Source: an uncultured Acidobacteriia bacterium (GTDB lineage Bacteria > Acidobacteriota > Terriglobia > Bryobacterales > Bryobacteraceae). Taken from it: 64,000 nucleotides of DNA. The notes beneath the pieces were generated by a model that saw only the letters and a list, made by a program, of their open reading frames with translations, was not told the origin of the DNA and did no database searches. Positions 24,931 to 34,665 of this stretch are shown in pieces (position 1 is the first letter of the stretch; each line of letters opens with the position of its first letter). The DNA lies in assembly GCA_903929755.1 (NCBI GenBank), contig CAIYVZ010000043.1, positions 1 through 64,000 of the forward strand, written 5' to 3'. The position numbers were made by a program, and so were the translations under genes.

Positions 24931-27900
24931 TCAGAACTGTACCTTCAGCGCCAGTTGGCCTACCCGGGGGTCGCGGGCACTGGTGATCAGGCCAAACGTG
25001 CCGGAGTTGATCGCAGTGCCAGGGTTGCTGAAGTTGGCTTTATTGAACACGTTGAAAAACTCCGCGCGGAACTGAACATTCCAGTGTTCCCAAAACGGGA
25101 AGTTCTTGAAGGCCCCCATGTCCGTGTTTAGCAGTCGGGGGCCGCGCAGCGTCCCCTTCGCCAAATTACCATAATTCCCCAGGGCGGGAGCCGCAAAGGA
25201 CCCCGGCACGAGGTAATTGACGCATGGCGCCAGGTTGGCGCAGGCTCCCGAGACGTAAACCGGGCCTCCGTTGTAATCCGCGTGGTCGGCGCCAATGCCC
25301 GTCTGCGAGCGGTCGGTGCCGGCAAACAGCGTCATTGGGAAGCCCGTCTGGTAGCTGGTGATTCCCGAAACCTCCCATCCGCCGAGAACATTCCGAACCA
25401 GGAGTTTCGACGCCTTCAGGGCCGGCAGCCGCCAGACGTACGAAACCACCAGCACCTGCCGGAGGTCAAAGTCCGAAGGCCCGGTATCGAGCCGCTTGAA
25501 CCCGGGGATGTAGGGCGACATGGTGAAGCCCGCGTTCAGCATCGGCGAGGTAACGTCCGCCCCGAACGGAACATTGTCGATACTCTTCGACCAGGTGTAA
25601 TTGCCCAGCACGGTGAAGCCGTGCGAGAGCCGCTTTTCAACGCCCAGTTGCAGTGAATTGTAGAACGAGTTCCCCGATCCGCTCCCCTGAATAATGCTTG
25701 TATACGGCTGATAAGGACGGCGCGCATCGGTGGACAGCGCGCTGCCCGGAATATAAGCAGCCGGATTCAGCTGGATGTTTTCCATCAGGTGATTGGTGCG
25801 GGACCCGACGTAGGCAACTCGCACCAGCCAGTCGGGCCGGATCTGCCGCTCCGCCGTCAGATTCCAGTTGTAGACCGTGGGCGTCTGTAGTTTGTAGTGC
25901 GACGTATCCCACGAATAGACCCGGACCGGTGTCGGGAACACGAAGTCATGCGGGACGGGAAAACTAAGCGGGAAAGGATTGTTCACTCCCTGATACGGAT
26001 TACTGAACGGGCCGATTGGGTTGGTGAGCGAAACGGTGGGACTGAACGGCGAACTCTGCACCTGGCTATCGTTGGAAAACGCCGGCACCCGGGAGTTGTA
26101 GAAGACCCCGCCGCCACCGCGCAGACTCGTTTTACCGTCGCCCGTGGCATCGTAAGCGAAACCCAGGCGCGGCGCGAAATTGTTCCAGGAGGTGGAGCGT
26201 CCATCTGTGGGGAAGCCATCGTCGCCCGTGAAGATTTCACCCGGATACGCATTCGTGTAGACCTTCGAACGGACTCCCTTGGCATACAGAGCGGGATCGA
26301 AGGCCTGCGCCTGGGGGTAGATATCATGCCACGGGAATGACGGCTCCCACCGGACGCCGTAGTTGAGGGTAAGCCGGTTTGAGACCCGGAAGGTATCCTG
26401 CACGAACAGAGAGAAGAGCAGGTTCCGGTTCCGCTGGAACGACCCCCACCCCTGGGTGAACGTCCGCAGGCGTCCCAGTTCGAAGTCGGCGATGGCAACG
26501 CCCGTAATGTCTCCGGTGAAGCTGTAGGTCCCGTTCTGGAACAGCAGGTTATTGTGATTGAAACGGGCCCGCTCGAATGCGCCCCCGACAGCGATCGAGT
26601 GGCGTCCCTTCACCAGGCGCAGCGTGTCGTACCAGTCGAATGTGCTGCGCGCGAACACCGCGTCCGCGAAGGCGCCGAAACTGAAGAATCCCGAAACGCC
26701 GAACGATTCGATGGCCTTGCTGGGAGTCTGATAGAGGTTCTTCACGCCGAAGTCCGTCATATTCGGAGTGTTCGTCGGGGGATGGCGGCTCGTCGTCTCG
26801 CGCGTCACGCCGAACCGGAAGTCATTGATCGCGTTCGGGCCAAAGATGTGAGTTTCCTGACTAGCTGTGTTGAGGGAGTTGTCGGGTGTCTTATCGGAGT
26901 ACGTCAGAAGGTTGTTGTTCGCGAGGATGCCTGGCTGCAGGTAGTAGCTCTTGTTAAACCGAAAGTTGAGCCGGTCGTCGCCTGAAATGCTGTAGTCGGT
27001 CCGGATAAGGAATTCGTTGAAGTCCTGGATCACCGGCGCGCTGTAGATCGCGTAGCCGTTCGTCAGGGTCGCAGGGGGAAGATACTTCACCATCGCCAGG
27101 GCCGCCGGATCGAACCGGCTGACCGGAATCCGGTTACCTGCAAACGGCTGGTTGGTGGTCGGATCCTTGATCGCCACGGCGCGGCGCAGGGGGTTGGTCG
27201 GATCGGCGCCATTCAGAAACGCGGAGAAATCGCCGCTGAGATCCGCCGCTGTCGGCACATATGCGGTCAAACCGCCGCGCGTGTTGCGAATCTTCGTCCC
27301 CTGATACCCGCCGAAGAAGAACAGCCGATCTTTCAGGATCGCCCCCCCGACGGTTCCGCCATATTGGTTGCGCTTCAACTGGTCGAGCGTGGGACTGAAG
27401 AAATTGCGGGCGTTGAACACGGCGTTCCGGACGAAGCCAAATGCGTTGCCATGCAGGGTATTGGTTCCGGATTTGGTGACCACGTTGACCACCCCCGACG
27501 AATTTTGGCCGTATTCCGCGCTGAAGTTGCTGGTCTGGAAGCTGAACTCCTGCAGCGCGTCGGGCATCGGCAGCGGCTGGTTCACATTGCTGAAGATATC
27601 CTGGCTGTGTACTCCGTCCAGATTGAAGGCAATGTTGTTCTGCCGCCCCCCGTTCACCGACACGGTGACGGCCCCGGGAAAGGTCTTGGTCGCTCCCTGG
27701 TCGGCGTTATTCGATGGCGCGTTCACCGCTCCGGCAACCAGAGTCGTCAACTGAGCCGCATTTCGCCCATTGAGCGGCAACTCGATCATGCGAGCCGAAT
27801 CCACTACCTGGCGGATGGTGGAGGATGTCGTATCAACCTGAACCGCGTTGGCCTCCACGTTGACCGTTTCCGAGGCGGTGCCCACTTCGAGCTTCAGATT

Positions 27901-28203
27901 GATGGTGATGGTGTCGTTGGCGGCAAGAAGCAGGCCCGTTTGCGAAACCTGGCGGAAACCGGCCGCGGACGCTGAGAGGTTATAGCGCGTGGGCCGCAGG
28001 CCGGTGAGCGTGTAAAAGCCATCCGGGCTGCTGGCCGTTTCCCGGGTTAAACTCGTATCCACCTCCGTAGCGACAATCCTCGCGCCGGGAACGTTGGCCC
28101 CCGAAGGATCGGTAACGCTTCCGCTGATCGTGCTCAGTCCCTGAGCCTGGACGAGCGCTGTAACCGCGAGCAGACTCATCGCGGCAAAGATAATTGAACG
28201 CAT
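24931..28203 (-). CDS. Oar-like TonB-dependent outer-membrane receptor
   Basis: A 1090-residue outer-membrane protein. Signal peptide (1-21), then a carboxypeptidase-regulatory domain (TISGSVTDPSGANVPGARI, 23-105), a plug (EANAVQVDTTSSTIRQVVDS, ELPLNGRNAAQLTTLVAG) and a long beta barrel with an aromatic C-terminus (LALKVQF). Its length and order match Oar/carboxypeptidase-type receptors of Acidobacteriota. It would import a glycan or peptide fragment. The start at 28203 has GGGGAGG upstream; an extra 17 residues from 28254 would be unlikely. A promoter and a palindrome lie just upstream. Confidence 0.92.
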   Translation of the reverse strand: MRSIIFAAMSLLAVTALVQAQGLSTISGSVTDPSGANVPGARIVATEVDTSLTRETASSPDGFYTLTGLRPTRYNLSASAAGFRQVSQTGLLLAANDTITINLKLEVGTASETVNVEANAVQVDTTSSTIRQVVDSARMIELPLNGRNAAQLTTLVAGAVNAPSNNADQGATKTFPGAVTVSVNGGRQNNIAFNLDGVHSQDIFSNVNQPLPMPDALQEFSFQTSNFSAEYGQNSSGVVNVVTKSGTNTLHGNAFGFVRNAVFNARNFFSPTLDQLKRNQYGGTVGGAILKDRLFFFGGYQGTKIRNTRGGLTAYVPTAADLSGDFSAFLNGADPTNPLRRAVAIKDPTTNQPFAGNRIPVSRFDPAALAMVKYLPPATLTNGYAIYSAPVIQDFNEFLIRTDYSISGDDRLNFRFNKSYYLQPGILANNNLLTYSDKTPDNSLNTASQETHIFGPNAINDFRFGVTRETTSRHPPTNTPNMTDFGVKNLYQTPSKAIESFGVSGFFSFGAFADAVFARSTFDWYDTLRLVKGRHSIAVGGAFERARFNHNNLLFQNGTYSFTGDITGVAIADFELGRLRTFTQGWGSFQRNRNLLFSLFVQDTFRVSNRLTLNYGVRWEPSFPWHDIYPQAQAFDPALYAKGVRSKVYTNAYPGEIFTGDDGFPTDGRSTSWNNFAPRLGFAYDATGDGKTSLRGGGGVFYNSRVPAFSNDSQVQSSPFSPTVSLTNPIGPFSNPYQGVNNPFPLSFPVPHDFVFPTPVRVYSWDTSHYKLQTPTVYNWNLTAERQIRPDWLVRVAYVGSRTNHLMENIQLNPAAYIPGSALSTDARRPYQPYTSIIQGSGSGNSFYNSLQLGVEKRLSHGFTVLGNYTWSKSIDNVPFGADVTSPMLNAGFTMSPYIPGFKRLDTGPSDFDLRQVLVVSYVWRLPALKASKLLVRNVLGGWEVSGITSYQTGFPMTLFAGTDRSQTGIGADHADYNGGPVYVSGACANLAPCVNYLVPGSFAAPALGNYGNLAKGTLRGPRLLNTDMGAFKNFPFWEHWNVQFRAEFFNVFNKANFSNPGTAINSGTFGLITSARDPRVGQLALKVQF

Positions 28204-28235
28204 AATGGACCTCCCCTGGTGGAACAGGTGGCGGA

Positions 28236-28264
28236 ATGCTATCGCGGCCATCACCCGGAGTCAA
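28236..28264 (-). promoter_or_regulatory. Sigma-70 promoter of the TonB receptor set
   Basis: Read on the minus strand: TTGACT (28264-28259), a 17-base spacer and TAGCAT (28241-28236), followed about 33 bases later by the receptor ATG at 28203. Confidence 0.65.
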
Positions 28265-28271
28265 GCCCACG

Positions 28272-28287
28272 CTGACAACTTTGTCAG
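28272..28287. promoter_or_regulatory. Perfect 7+2+7 palindrome upstream of -35 (operator candidate)
   Basis: CTGACAA (28272-28278), two central bases and TTGTCAG (28281-28287) form a perfect inverted repeat seven bases upstream of the receptor's -35. That position suits an activator or a repressor reaching the promoter. No regulator gene is nearby. Confidence 0.55.
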
Positions 28288-28363
28288 AAATAAATCACGC
28301 GGAGATCCGGGAGTCTGACCGCAGGAACAATCGAGAATCCGAACAGAGCGGCCTTTTGTTGCC

Positions 28364-28408
28364 CACTCGAAACCTCCGCCCGCCGAAATTCAACCTTCAT
28401 TGCCGCCG
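28364..28408 (-). repeat. Dispersed repeat, block 1, copy B
   Basis: Nearly identical to 9448-9492. On the minus strand it reads MKVEFRRAEVSS and runs into a 38-codon frame (28400-28284) that ends at TGA inside the operator palindrome. It overlaps the 3' end of the small membrane gene (ATGA at 28397-28400). Confidence 0.7.
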
Positions 28409-28675
28409 CGCCGGGGGCAGCGCCCCCACGCCCGGTATCACCGGAACCTTCAAAGGAGTCACCGACTCAGCCGGAATCTCCGGAGGCGCAACAGGAGCCA
28501 CTGCCGCTTTCGGAGCTACCACAGGAGGAGCAGGAGGCACAAACGCCTTCCGCCCCACCGGCGCCGCAGCCCGCCGGACCCACTCCACAGTATCCGATAA
28601 ATTACTCAGGGCCACATACCACCCGAGCCCGAATACCACCACCAGCGACACCCACAAACACCAACGGACCCTCAT
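28397..28675 (-). CDS. Small single-pass membrane protein, Pro/Ala-rich
   Basis: A 92-residue protein: MRVRWCLWVSLVVVFGLGWY gives one membrane segment (around 5-22), then a short helix (LSNLSDTVEWVRRAA) and a tail rich in Pro, Ala and Val (VGRKAFVPPAPPVVAPKAAV and onward). It has no recognised domain. It lies between the two blocks of dispersed repeat copy B, and its stop overlaps the repeat-encoded ATG. It may be a passenger in that element or a genuine small inner-membrane gene. Codon use is similar to neighbours. Confidence 0.45.
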   Translation of the reverse strand: MRVRWCLWVSLVVVFGLGWYVALSNLSDTVEWVRRAAAPVGRKAFVPPAPPVVAPKAAVAPVAPPEIPAESVTPLKVPVIPGVGALPPARRQ

Positions 28676-28741
28676 GCCTTTCAAGCTCTCTCCAAACCGT
28701 CGTGGCACGCCGGCGAGGTGCAGGAAAACGTCCGGGGCCCA

Positions 28742-28858
28742 AAAACTCCAAATCTTCCCAGTCAAATCAAGAGCTTACAGCAGGCAAAGCGTTAGCCTGC
28801 ATCCCCGGGCTGTTATTTCTCAATCCTGCGGACACAGCTCCTCAGCCCTGAAAGACCA
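28742..28858 (-). repeat. Dispersed repeat, block 2, copy B
   Basis: Related to 9561-9676 over about 117 bases, in the same orientation and order relative to block 1, but here about 330 bases away from block 1 instead of 70. It contains GCAGGC...GCCTGC, a 6-bp inverted repeat not conserved in copy A. Confidence 0.65.
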
Positions 28859-28878
28859 GGAGCACTGCCACCAGCGGC

Positions 28879-30408
28879 TTACTTTTCCAGCAGGAAATTG
28901 CCCGCTACCAGGGCGTCAATCCCGGATGAATAGAAGCTCCGGACCGCGTCCCGGGGTGAGCAAACCATCTGCTCCCCAAACAGATTGAACGACGTATTGT
29001 AGAGCACCGGCAGGCCCGTAGCCTCGCCAAACGCGTGCAATAACTGCCAGTAAAGAGGATTGTCGTCTTTGGAAACCGTATGCACGCGGACCAGGTCCTG
29101 CGCCAGAATTGCGCCCCGGAACTGCTCCCGATACGGAGCCCGAACCGTGCCCACCGTCGCCAGATGCCGGGCATTCGCGCCGGTCTCAAAGTACTCCCCG
29201 GCAAGCTCTACCGGCACCGACGCCGCGAACTTCCGCGAAACCTCCCGGTGTTTAATGAACGTGTTCAGGTTTTCTGTGGAATACGGGTCGTGCGGCGACG
29301 CCAGAATGCTCCGGTTCCCCAGCGCCCTGGGGCCAAACTCCATCCGCCCCTGCATCCACGCCACGATGCGATTGTTACGCAACTGCTCCACCGCCGCGCC
29401 CGTCACTTCCGGCACGGTCGGCAGCAACCGGAACCGCAGCTTGCAGTTCTCGAACACCATCTTGATCTCAGACGCCGAGAATGCCGGACCCAGCGCATAC
29501 CCGCCCGCGTCCAGCCGGTCCGCGTAGCCCAGAACATGGTGCCAGACGTACAAAGCGGCCCCCAGCGCCGTTCCCGCATTACCGGCCGCAGGCTGCGCGA
29601 ACACGCCCTGGAAGCGGCCCGAATTCTCCAGTGCGGCCACCAGCAGAGCGTTCCACGCCACGCCCCCCGCAAGGCAGACGTTTTCCGCGCCTTCGGCCAG
29701 CCGCATCACGTAATCTTCCAGAGTCTTCTGGATACTGGCCGCGTAATGCACCCGGTCGCCCGTCCGCATATTGGCGAACCCGATGGCAGAGAAGAACTTC
29801 GAACTGAACCCGTGTCCCTCGAAATACTCCTGGTCAAAGTTATGCCCGGAGATGATGCCGTCGAAAACCGCTTGAAACCGCGGTTCGCCCAGCGCCGAGA
29901 GCCACTGTACCCGATGCTCTTCGGAACGACGCCGCATTCCCAGCAAGTGGGTCACGCGGGCATACAAATCGCCAATCGAATCCGGATACAGGAACTCGCG
30001 CTGTAGTTCCAGCGCATTGCCTTCGCCCCGCCACGTGGCGCCGCAACGCAGATCGCCCTCGCCATCGAGAGTAATCACGGTAGCCCGCTCAAACGGCGAC
30101 GCATAATATGCCGACGCCGCATGCGCCTCATGGTGATCAATCGACACCACCCGGGCCTTCTGGTACTTCGCCAAAGCCAGCGGAATGTCCGACCCCGGCG
30201 GCAGGGGCCGCGCCAGCGCCACAAAATCAATATCCCCGGGTGTCAGCTTCCCCATCGCCAGACACTCGGCAATGGCCTCAAACGGCAGATCCACCGGCTC
30301 CGCGTCACGCGTCAGCTTCGCCTGCTCCACCGCAGCCACAATCCGGCCTTTCGAAATCAGAACCGCAGCGGCCTGGCTGCGGATTCCACCGATTCCGAGA
30401 ATATTCAC
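28879..30408 (-). CDS. Carbamoyltransferase (NodU/CmcH family)
   Basis: A 509-residue carbamoyltransferase, a little short for the family (usually 550-600). The Kae1-like N-terminal fold has SIDHHEAHAASAYYASPF (metal/ATP histidines, around 90-107) and TVITLDGEGD. CLAGGVAWNALL (around 250) and EFGPRALGNRSILASPHDP (around 355-373) are family hallmarks, and YNTSFNLFGEQMVCSPRDA begins the C-terminal module. It uses carbamoyl phosphate and ATP to carbamoylate a hydroxyl of a small molecule or sugar. The start is GTG 30408, immediately after the glnS stop with no spacer, so it is probably in one transcript with gltX and glnS. The product is unknown. Confidence 0.88.
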   Translation of the reverse strand: MNILGIGGIRSQAAAVLISKGRIVAAVEQAKLTRDAEPVDLPFEAIAECLAMGKLTPGDIDFVALARPLPPGSDIPLALAKYQKARVVSIDHHEAHAASAYYASPFERATVITLDGEGDLRCGATWRGEGNALELQREFLYPDSIGDLYARVTHLLGMRRRSEEHRVQWLSALGEPRFQAVFDGIISGHNFDQEYFEGHGFSSKFFSAIGFANMRTGDRVHYAASIQKTLEDYVMRLAEGAENVCLAGGVAWNALLVAALENSGRFQGVFAQPAAGNAGTALGAALYVWHHVLGYADRLDAGGYALGPAFSASEIKMVFENCKLRFRLLPTVPEVTGAAVEQLRNNRIVAWMQGRMEFGPRALGNRSILASPHDPYSTENLNTFIKHREVSRKFAASVPVELAGEYFETGANARHLATVGTVRAPYREQFRGAILAQDLVRVHTVSKDDNPLYWQLLHAFGEATGLPVLYNTSFNLFGEQMVCSPRDAVRSFYSSGIDALVAGNFLLEK

Positions 30409-32136
30409 TTACTTGCCCTTTTCTTTAGTGTCAGAACTGCGCTTTTCTATCTTGGCCCAGGCATCACGCAACGCCACCGTCCGGTTATAAACCGGCTTAC
30501 CGGGAGCCGAATCTTTATCGACGCAGAAGTATCCCAGGCGCTCAAACTGTACCCGATCCTCCACCGGCAGAGTCCCCAGCGCAGGCTCTACCTTGCAGTC
30601 GGTCAGCACTTCCAAAGACGCCGGATTGATGTTCGAAAGGAATTCCTTGCCTGCCTCAACCTCATTCGGATTCTCCTTCGCAAACAGCGTGCTGTAAACC
30701 CGAACCTCTGCATTCACCGCATGTTCAGCCGACACCCAGTGGATGGTCGCCTTCACCTTACGGCCATCGGGAGACCCGCCCCCGCGCGTGAGCGGATCAT
30801 ACGTGCAGCGCAGTTCCACAACGTTGCCGGCCTCATCCTTCACCACACTCTGGCAAACAATGTAGAAGCCCCAGCGCAGCCGCACTTCCCTGCCCGGCGA
30901 CAAACGGAAAAACTGCTTCGGCGGATCTTCCTTGAAGTCGTCCTGCTCAATGTACAGGACCTTCGAGAACGGAACTTTGCGCGTTCCGGCGGACTCATCC
31001 TCCGGATTATTCACCGCGTCCAGCCACTCCGTCTCGCCCTCGGGGTAGTTTTCAATCACCACCTTCAAAGGCTTCAGAACCGCCATGTACCGCGAAGCGC
31101 GCTTGTTCAAGTCTTCCCGGACATAGTGCTCCAGCAGGCCCAGTTCAATGGTCCCGTTGGTCTTGGAAACGCCGATATTCGCACAGAAATTCCGCAAAGC
31201 TTCCGGCGTATAGCCGCGCCGCCGAATGCCAGACAGCGTCGGCATCCGGGGGTCGTCCCAGCCGTTCACATGGCCTTCCGTCACCAACTGCAGCAGCTTC
31301 CGCTTGCTGAGCAGCGTGTACGTCAGGTTCAGCCGGTCAAACTCAATCTGGCGAGGCGCAAAGATCCCCAACTGCTGCACAAACCAGTCATACAGAGGCC
31401 GGTGATCCTCAAACTCCAGCGTGCAAATGGAGTGCGTAATGCCCTCAATCGAATCCGACTGGCCGTGCGCATAGTCGTACATCGGGTAGATGCACCAGGC
31501 GCTCCCGGTCCGGTGGTGCTCGGCATTCAGAATCCGGTACATAACCGGGTCCCGCATGTTCAGGTTCGGCGAACCCATATCGATCTTCGCCCGCAGAGTG
31601 CGCGAACCATCGGGGAACTCGCCCGATTTCATGCGCGCAAACAAATCCAGGCTCTCTTCCACGCTCCGCTCGCGATACGGGCTGTGCTTGCCTGCCTCGG
31701 TCAGCGTGCCGCGATGCTGCCGCATCTGCTCCGCATTCAAATCGCACACATACGCCTTGCCAGACTTGATGAGCTGGACAGCCCAGTCATAAAGCTGCTG
31801 GAAGTAATCGGAAGCAAAGCAAACCGGCTCTTTCCACTGAAAGCCCAGCCACTTCACGTTGTCGATGATGGAATCGACAAACTCCTGCTCTTCCTTTTCC
31901 GGATTGGTGTCGTCGAAGCGCAGATTCGTGGCGCCGCCAAACTCTTTCGCCAGCCCAAAGTTCAGGCAGATCGACTTGGCATGCCCCAGGTGAAGATACC
32001 CGTTCGGCTCCGGCGGGAAGCGCGTCAAAACTCGGGCCTGGTGCTTGCCTGTGCGTGCGTCCTCGATGATGATGTCGCGGATAAAGTTCGAAGGCCGCGG
32101 CGCAGCGTCGGTGTTTTCAGCGTTAGGAGGAGTCAT
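30409..32136 (-). CDS. glnS: Glutaminyl-tRNA synthetase
   Basis: A 575-residue class I synthetase. HIGH motif [20 protein letters not shown] (around 42-61), KMSKS-type loop [12 protein letters not shown] and anticodon-binding beta-barrel domains after about residue 340 are intact. GlnRS attaches Gln to tRNA-Gln directly. Length and motifs fit the bacterial GlnRS, which is absent from many phyla that use GatCAB. It starts with ATG immediately after the gltX stop (TAAATG). Confidence 0.95.
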   Translation of the reverse strand: MTPPNAENTDAAPRPSNFIRDIIIEDARTGKHQARVLTRFPPEPNGYLHLGHAKSICLNFGLAKEFGGATNLRFDDTNPEKEEQEFVDSIIDNVKWLGFQWKEPVCFASDYFQQLYDWAVQLIKSGKAYVCDLNAEQMRQHRGTLTEAGKHSPYRERSVEESLDLFARMKSGEFPDGSRTLRAKIDMGSPNLNMRDPVMYRILNAEHHRTGSAWCIYPMYDYAHGQSDSIEGITHSICTLEFEDHRPLYDWFVQQLGIFAPRQIEFDRLNLTYTLLSKRKLLQLVTEGHVNGWDDPRMPTLSGIRRRGYTPEALRNFCANIGVSKTNGTIELGLLEHYVREDLNKRASRYMAVLKPLKVVIENYPEGETEWLDAVNNPEDESAGTRKVPFSKVLYIEQDDFKEDPPKQFFRLSPGREVRLRWGFYIVCQSVVKDEAGNVVELRCTYDPLTRGGGSPDGRKVKATIHWVSAEHAVNAEVRVYSTLFAKENPNEVEAGKEFLSNINPASLEVLTDCKVEPALGTLPVEDRVQFERLGYFCVDKDSAPGKPVYNRTVALRDAWAKIEKRSSDTKEKGK

Positions 32137-33573
32137 TTATTTCAGTTTCGCAATCGCCTTATCGATACGTTCCAGGCACACATCACGGCCCAGAGCTTCC
32201 AGCGTTCCAAACAGCGGCGGCGCCGTTTTCCGACCGCAAACCGCCACCCGAATCGGCTCAAACATTTGCCCCGCTTTGATGCCCAATTGCTCGGCGGCAG
32301 CGCGAAGTCCGGCTTCCAGCCCGTCATGCGAAAACTCGATGGAAGGCAGCGCTTCCAAAGCCTTTTCCAGGGCCTTCAACGCCATCGCCGCATCGCCTTT
32401 TTTGGGGATCAGCTCCGCCGAATCATAGGGCGCCAGTTCCTTCGCGAAGAAGAAGTCGCCCACCGTGAGGATGTCTTTCAAAAGCCGGATCCGTTCCTGA
32501 ATCAAAGGCGTAATATGCGCCAGTTTTCCAGCCGAACACTCAATTCCCGCTTCCACCAGAACCGGCGCCAGGGCCGCGCTCAGGTCCGCTACCGGCATAG
32601 TGCGGATCGTCTCCGCATTCAGCCATAGAGCTTTCGCATCAAACGGCTCCGCTTCTGAGAAATTGATGACCGCATTGCTGCGATTAATGCCTTCGAACGA
32701 GAAGATGGCCTTCAGCTCTTCCCGGGTCATCCGCTCACGGTCGTCTTTCGGAGACCAGCCCAGCAGACAGAGGAAGTTGATGAACGCATGAGGCAGGAAG
32801 CCGGCATCCCGATACGTGGTTACCGACACTACCGGACCATGCTTGCGCTTCGAGAGCTTGGCCCCGTCCGGAGCAATCAGCAAAGGCAGATGCGCAAACT
32901 GAGGTGGCTCATACCCGGCAGCCTTGAAGATCAGGACATGCTTAAACGTATTCGTCAGGTGATCCTGGCCGCGAATGATGTGCGAGATCCGCAGGTCCAC
33001 GTCATCGGCGCAGCTCGCCAGGTGGTACGTGGGAATCCCGGTGCTGCGCAGCAGCGCAAAGTCTTCAATATCCGCGGTGGACTTCACCTGCTCCCCATAA
33101 ACCGAGTCAGTGAACTTCACCTGCTCCACCACATCCCGCGGAACCTTATAACGGACCACGAACGGCTCGCCAGCGGCCGCCCGGCGGTCGCTGTCTTCCT
33201 TCGAAATCTCACGCTGGTCCGCATTAAACAACCAGGTGGAAGCCCCGTGCGGAGCATCCTCAACGGCAACCACCGCCGGAGTGAAATCCCGATAAGCCAG
33301 GCCCTTCGCCAGAATCGTCTCCGCGAACTGCTGGTGCAGCGCGAGGCGCTCCGACTGCCGGTACTGTTCGTCCCAATCGAGGTCCAGCCACTTCAGGCCC
33401 TCAAAGATGGAATCAAGAGACTGTTCGGTATTCCGCTCCACATCGGTATCGTCGATCCGGAGGATCATGGTGCCGCCATGACGCCGGGCGTACAACCAGT
33501 TAAAGATGAAAGTGCGGGCACTTCCGACGTGCAAATACCCTGTCGGAGAGGGCGCAAAACGGACTCTAAGCAT
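32137..33573 (-). CDS. gltX: Glutamyl-tRNA synthetase
   Basis: A 478-residue class I synthetase. The HIGH motif is [20 protein letters not shown] (5-24), [10 protein letters not shown] follows, and the KMSKS loop is [14 protein letters not shown] (around 240-253). The C-terminal anticodon-binding helices end at KAIAKLK. It charges tRNA-Glu with glutamate. It heads the unit gltX-glnS-carbamoyltransferase, in which each gene begins at the base after the previous stop. Confidence 0.95.
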   Translation of the reverse strand: MLRVRFAPSPTGYLHVGSARTFIFNWLYARRHGGTMILRIDDTDVERNTEQSLDSIFEGLKWLDLDWDEQYRQSERLALHQQFAETILAKGLAYRDFTPAVVAVEDAPHGASTWLFNADQREISKEDSDRRAAAGEPFVVRYKVPRDVVEQVKFTDSVYGEQVKSTADIEDFALLRSTGIPTYHLASCADDVDLRISHIIRGQDHLTNTFKHVLIFKAAGYEPPQFAHLPLLIAPDGAKLSKRKHGPVVSVTTYRDAGFLPHAFINFLCLLGWSPKDDRERMTREELKAIFSFEGINRSNAVINFSEAEPFDAKALWLNAETIRTMPVADLSAALAPVLVEAGIECSAGKLAHITPLIQERIRLLKDILTVGDFFFAKELAPYDSAELIPKKGDAAMALKALEKALEALPSIEFSHDGLEAGLRAAAEQLGIKAGQMFEPIRVAVCGRKTAPPLFGTLEALGRDVCLERIDKAIAKLK

Positions 33574-33617
33574 GAACTTAAAGTATAGCGACCGACGCCC
33601 CGGCGGGCCTTTTGGCC

Positions 33618-34646
33618 CTACCGGATTTCCGACCAGGCCATGCCGTCGGGATTCTTCCCGGCTTCGAGCCGTCCGGTTACTGCCAGCGTCTTCAGATCAA
33701 TAATCGTCACGTAGTTATCGGGCGTGCAGGCGATAAACACCCGCGAGCCGTCCGGCTGCATCTCAATCCCCGCCGCGCCCTTGCCGATGGCGATGGTTTT
33801 GACGACCGCCCGCGTCGCGGGGTCAATTACGGTGGCGTTTGGGCCGCTCAGCGTGGAAACGAAGACCTTCTTGCCGTCCGGAGTGAACTTCAGGCGATTC
33901 GCGCCTTTCACGTCGGCGGCGATGGTCTTCACCACCTTCTTCGAAGCGAGGTCGATCACGGTGACCGTGCCATCAGCGGCGTCGGCCGTCCAGAGTTCCT
34001 TGCCGTCTGGCGAGACATCGAAGCCCTCGGCGCCCTTGCCCACCGGAACCACGGTTTGCGACCATTCACCCTGCGGCGAGCCTCGTCCCGGCCCCCGACC
34101 ACCACGGCCCGCTGCCGGAGCCGCGCGCTCAATAATGGAAACCGTTGCGGCATTGACGTTCGTCGTGTAGAACGTCTTCTGGTCACTGGCCACCCAGACC
34201 ATATGGGTCCGGTCCTGGCCCGTTCCCAGAACCCAATCGACTTTACGGGTAACGCCGTCGAGGGTGCCAACAGCTTTGTTCGGCTCGGCAGTGAACCAGA
34301 CTTTGCCGCCCGAGTACATCAAGCCATGGGGGCCGCGCAGGCCACCGAGATCAACGGCTTCCAGCGTCTTCTGGGCGATGAGGTCCACCACCGTAATGGT
34401 GTTGTACTGCCCTGACCCGTAGTTGGAGATGTAGGCGAATTTGCCGTCGGAAGAGGCGACCACTTCATGAGGGTCGGGCCCCGAAGGCATGGACGCCAGA
34501 ACCTTGAGCGAGACGGGGTCGACGATTGCGAGCGTGAGCTCTCCCTTCGACAGGATCAGCAGAGATTTCGAGGGGGTAGACGCAGCGAAGGCCGCCAAAG
34601 CGGTAAAGGCAATGGCGGCCAGCAGCACGGGAACGTTCCGTTTCAT
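33618..34646 (-). CDS. YncE/YVTN-type exported beta-propeller
   Basis: A 342-residue protein with signal peptide (1-22, ending FAAS). YVTN/NHL-like blades repeat along its length: [70 protein letters not shown] and [17 protein letters not shown]. An internal Gly/Arg insert (around 181-192) interrupts one blade. Such propellers bind ligands or proteins in the periplasm; nitrite reductase-like d1 heme is not indicated. It follows the nine-heme cytochrome gene by 19 bases and may be a partner of the Rieske/cytochrome b complex. Confidence 0.8.
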   Translation of the reverse strand: MKRNVPVLLAAIAFTALAAFAASTPSKSLLILSKGELTLAIVDPVSLKVLASMPSGPDPHEVVASSDGKFAYISNYGSGQYNTITVVDLIAQKTLEAVDLGGLRGPHGLMYSGGKVWFTAEPNKAVGTLDGVTRKVDWVLGTGQDRTHMVWVASDQKTFYTTNVNAATVSIIERAAPAAGRGGRGPGRGSPQGEWSQTVVPVGKGAEGFDVSPDGKELWTADAADGTVTVIDLASKKVVKTIAADVKGANRLKFTPDGKKVFVSTLSGPNATVIDPATRAVVKTIAIGKGAAGIEMQPDGSRVFIACTPDNYVTIIDLKTLAVTGRLEAGKNPDGMAWSEIR

Positions 34647-34665
34647 GAAAGCAATGGTATCGCGA

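Noticed and set aside
22655-25075. 806-codon open frame on the + strand
   Set aside because: Shadow of the secreted protein and cytochrome c genes; composition is Arg/His/Leu-rich with no domain.
30121-32628. 835-codon open frame on the + strand
   Set aside because: Shadow of glnS and its neighbours, which have full synthetase motifs.
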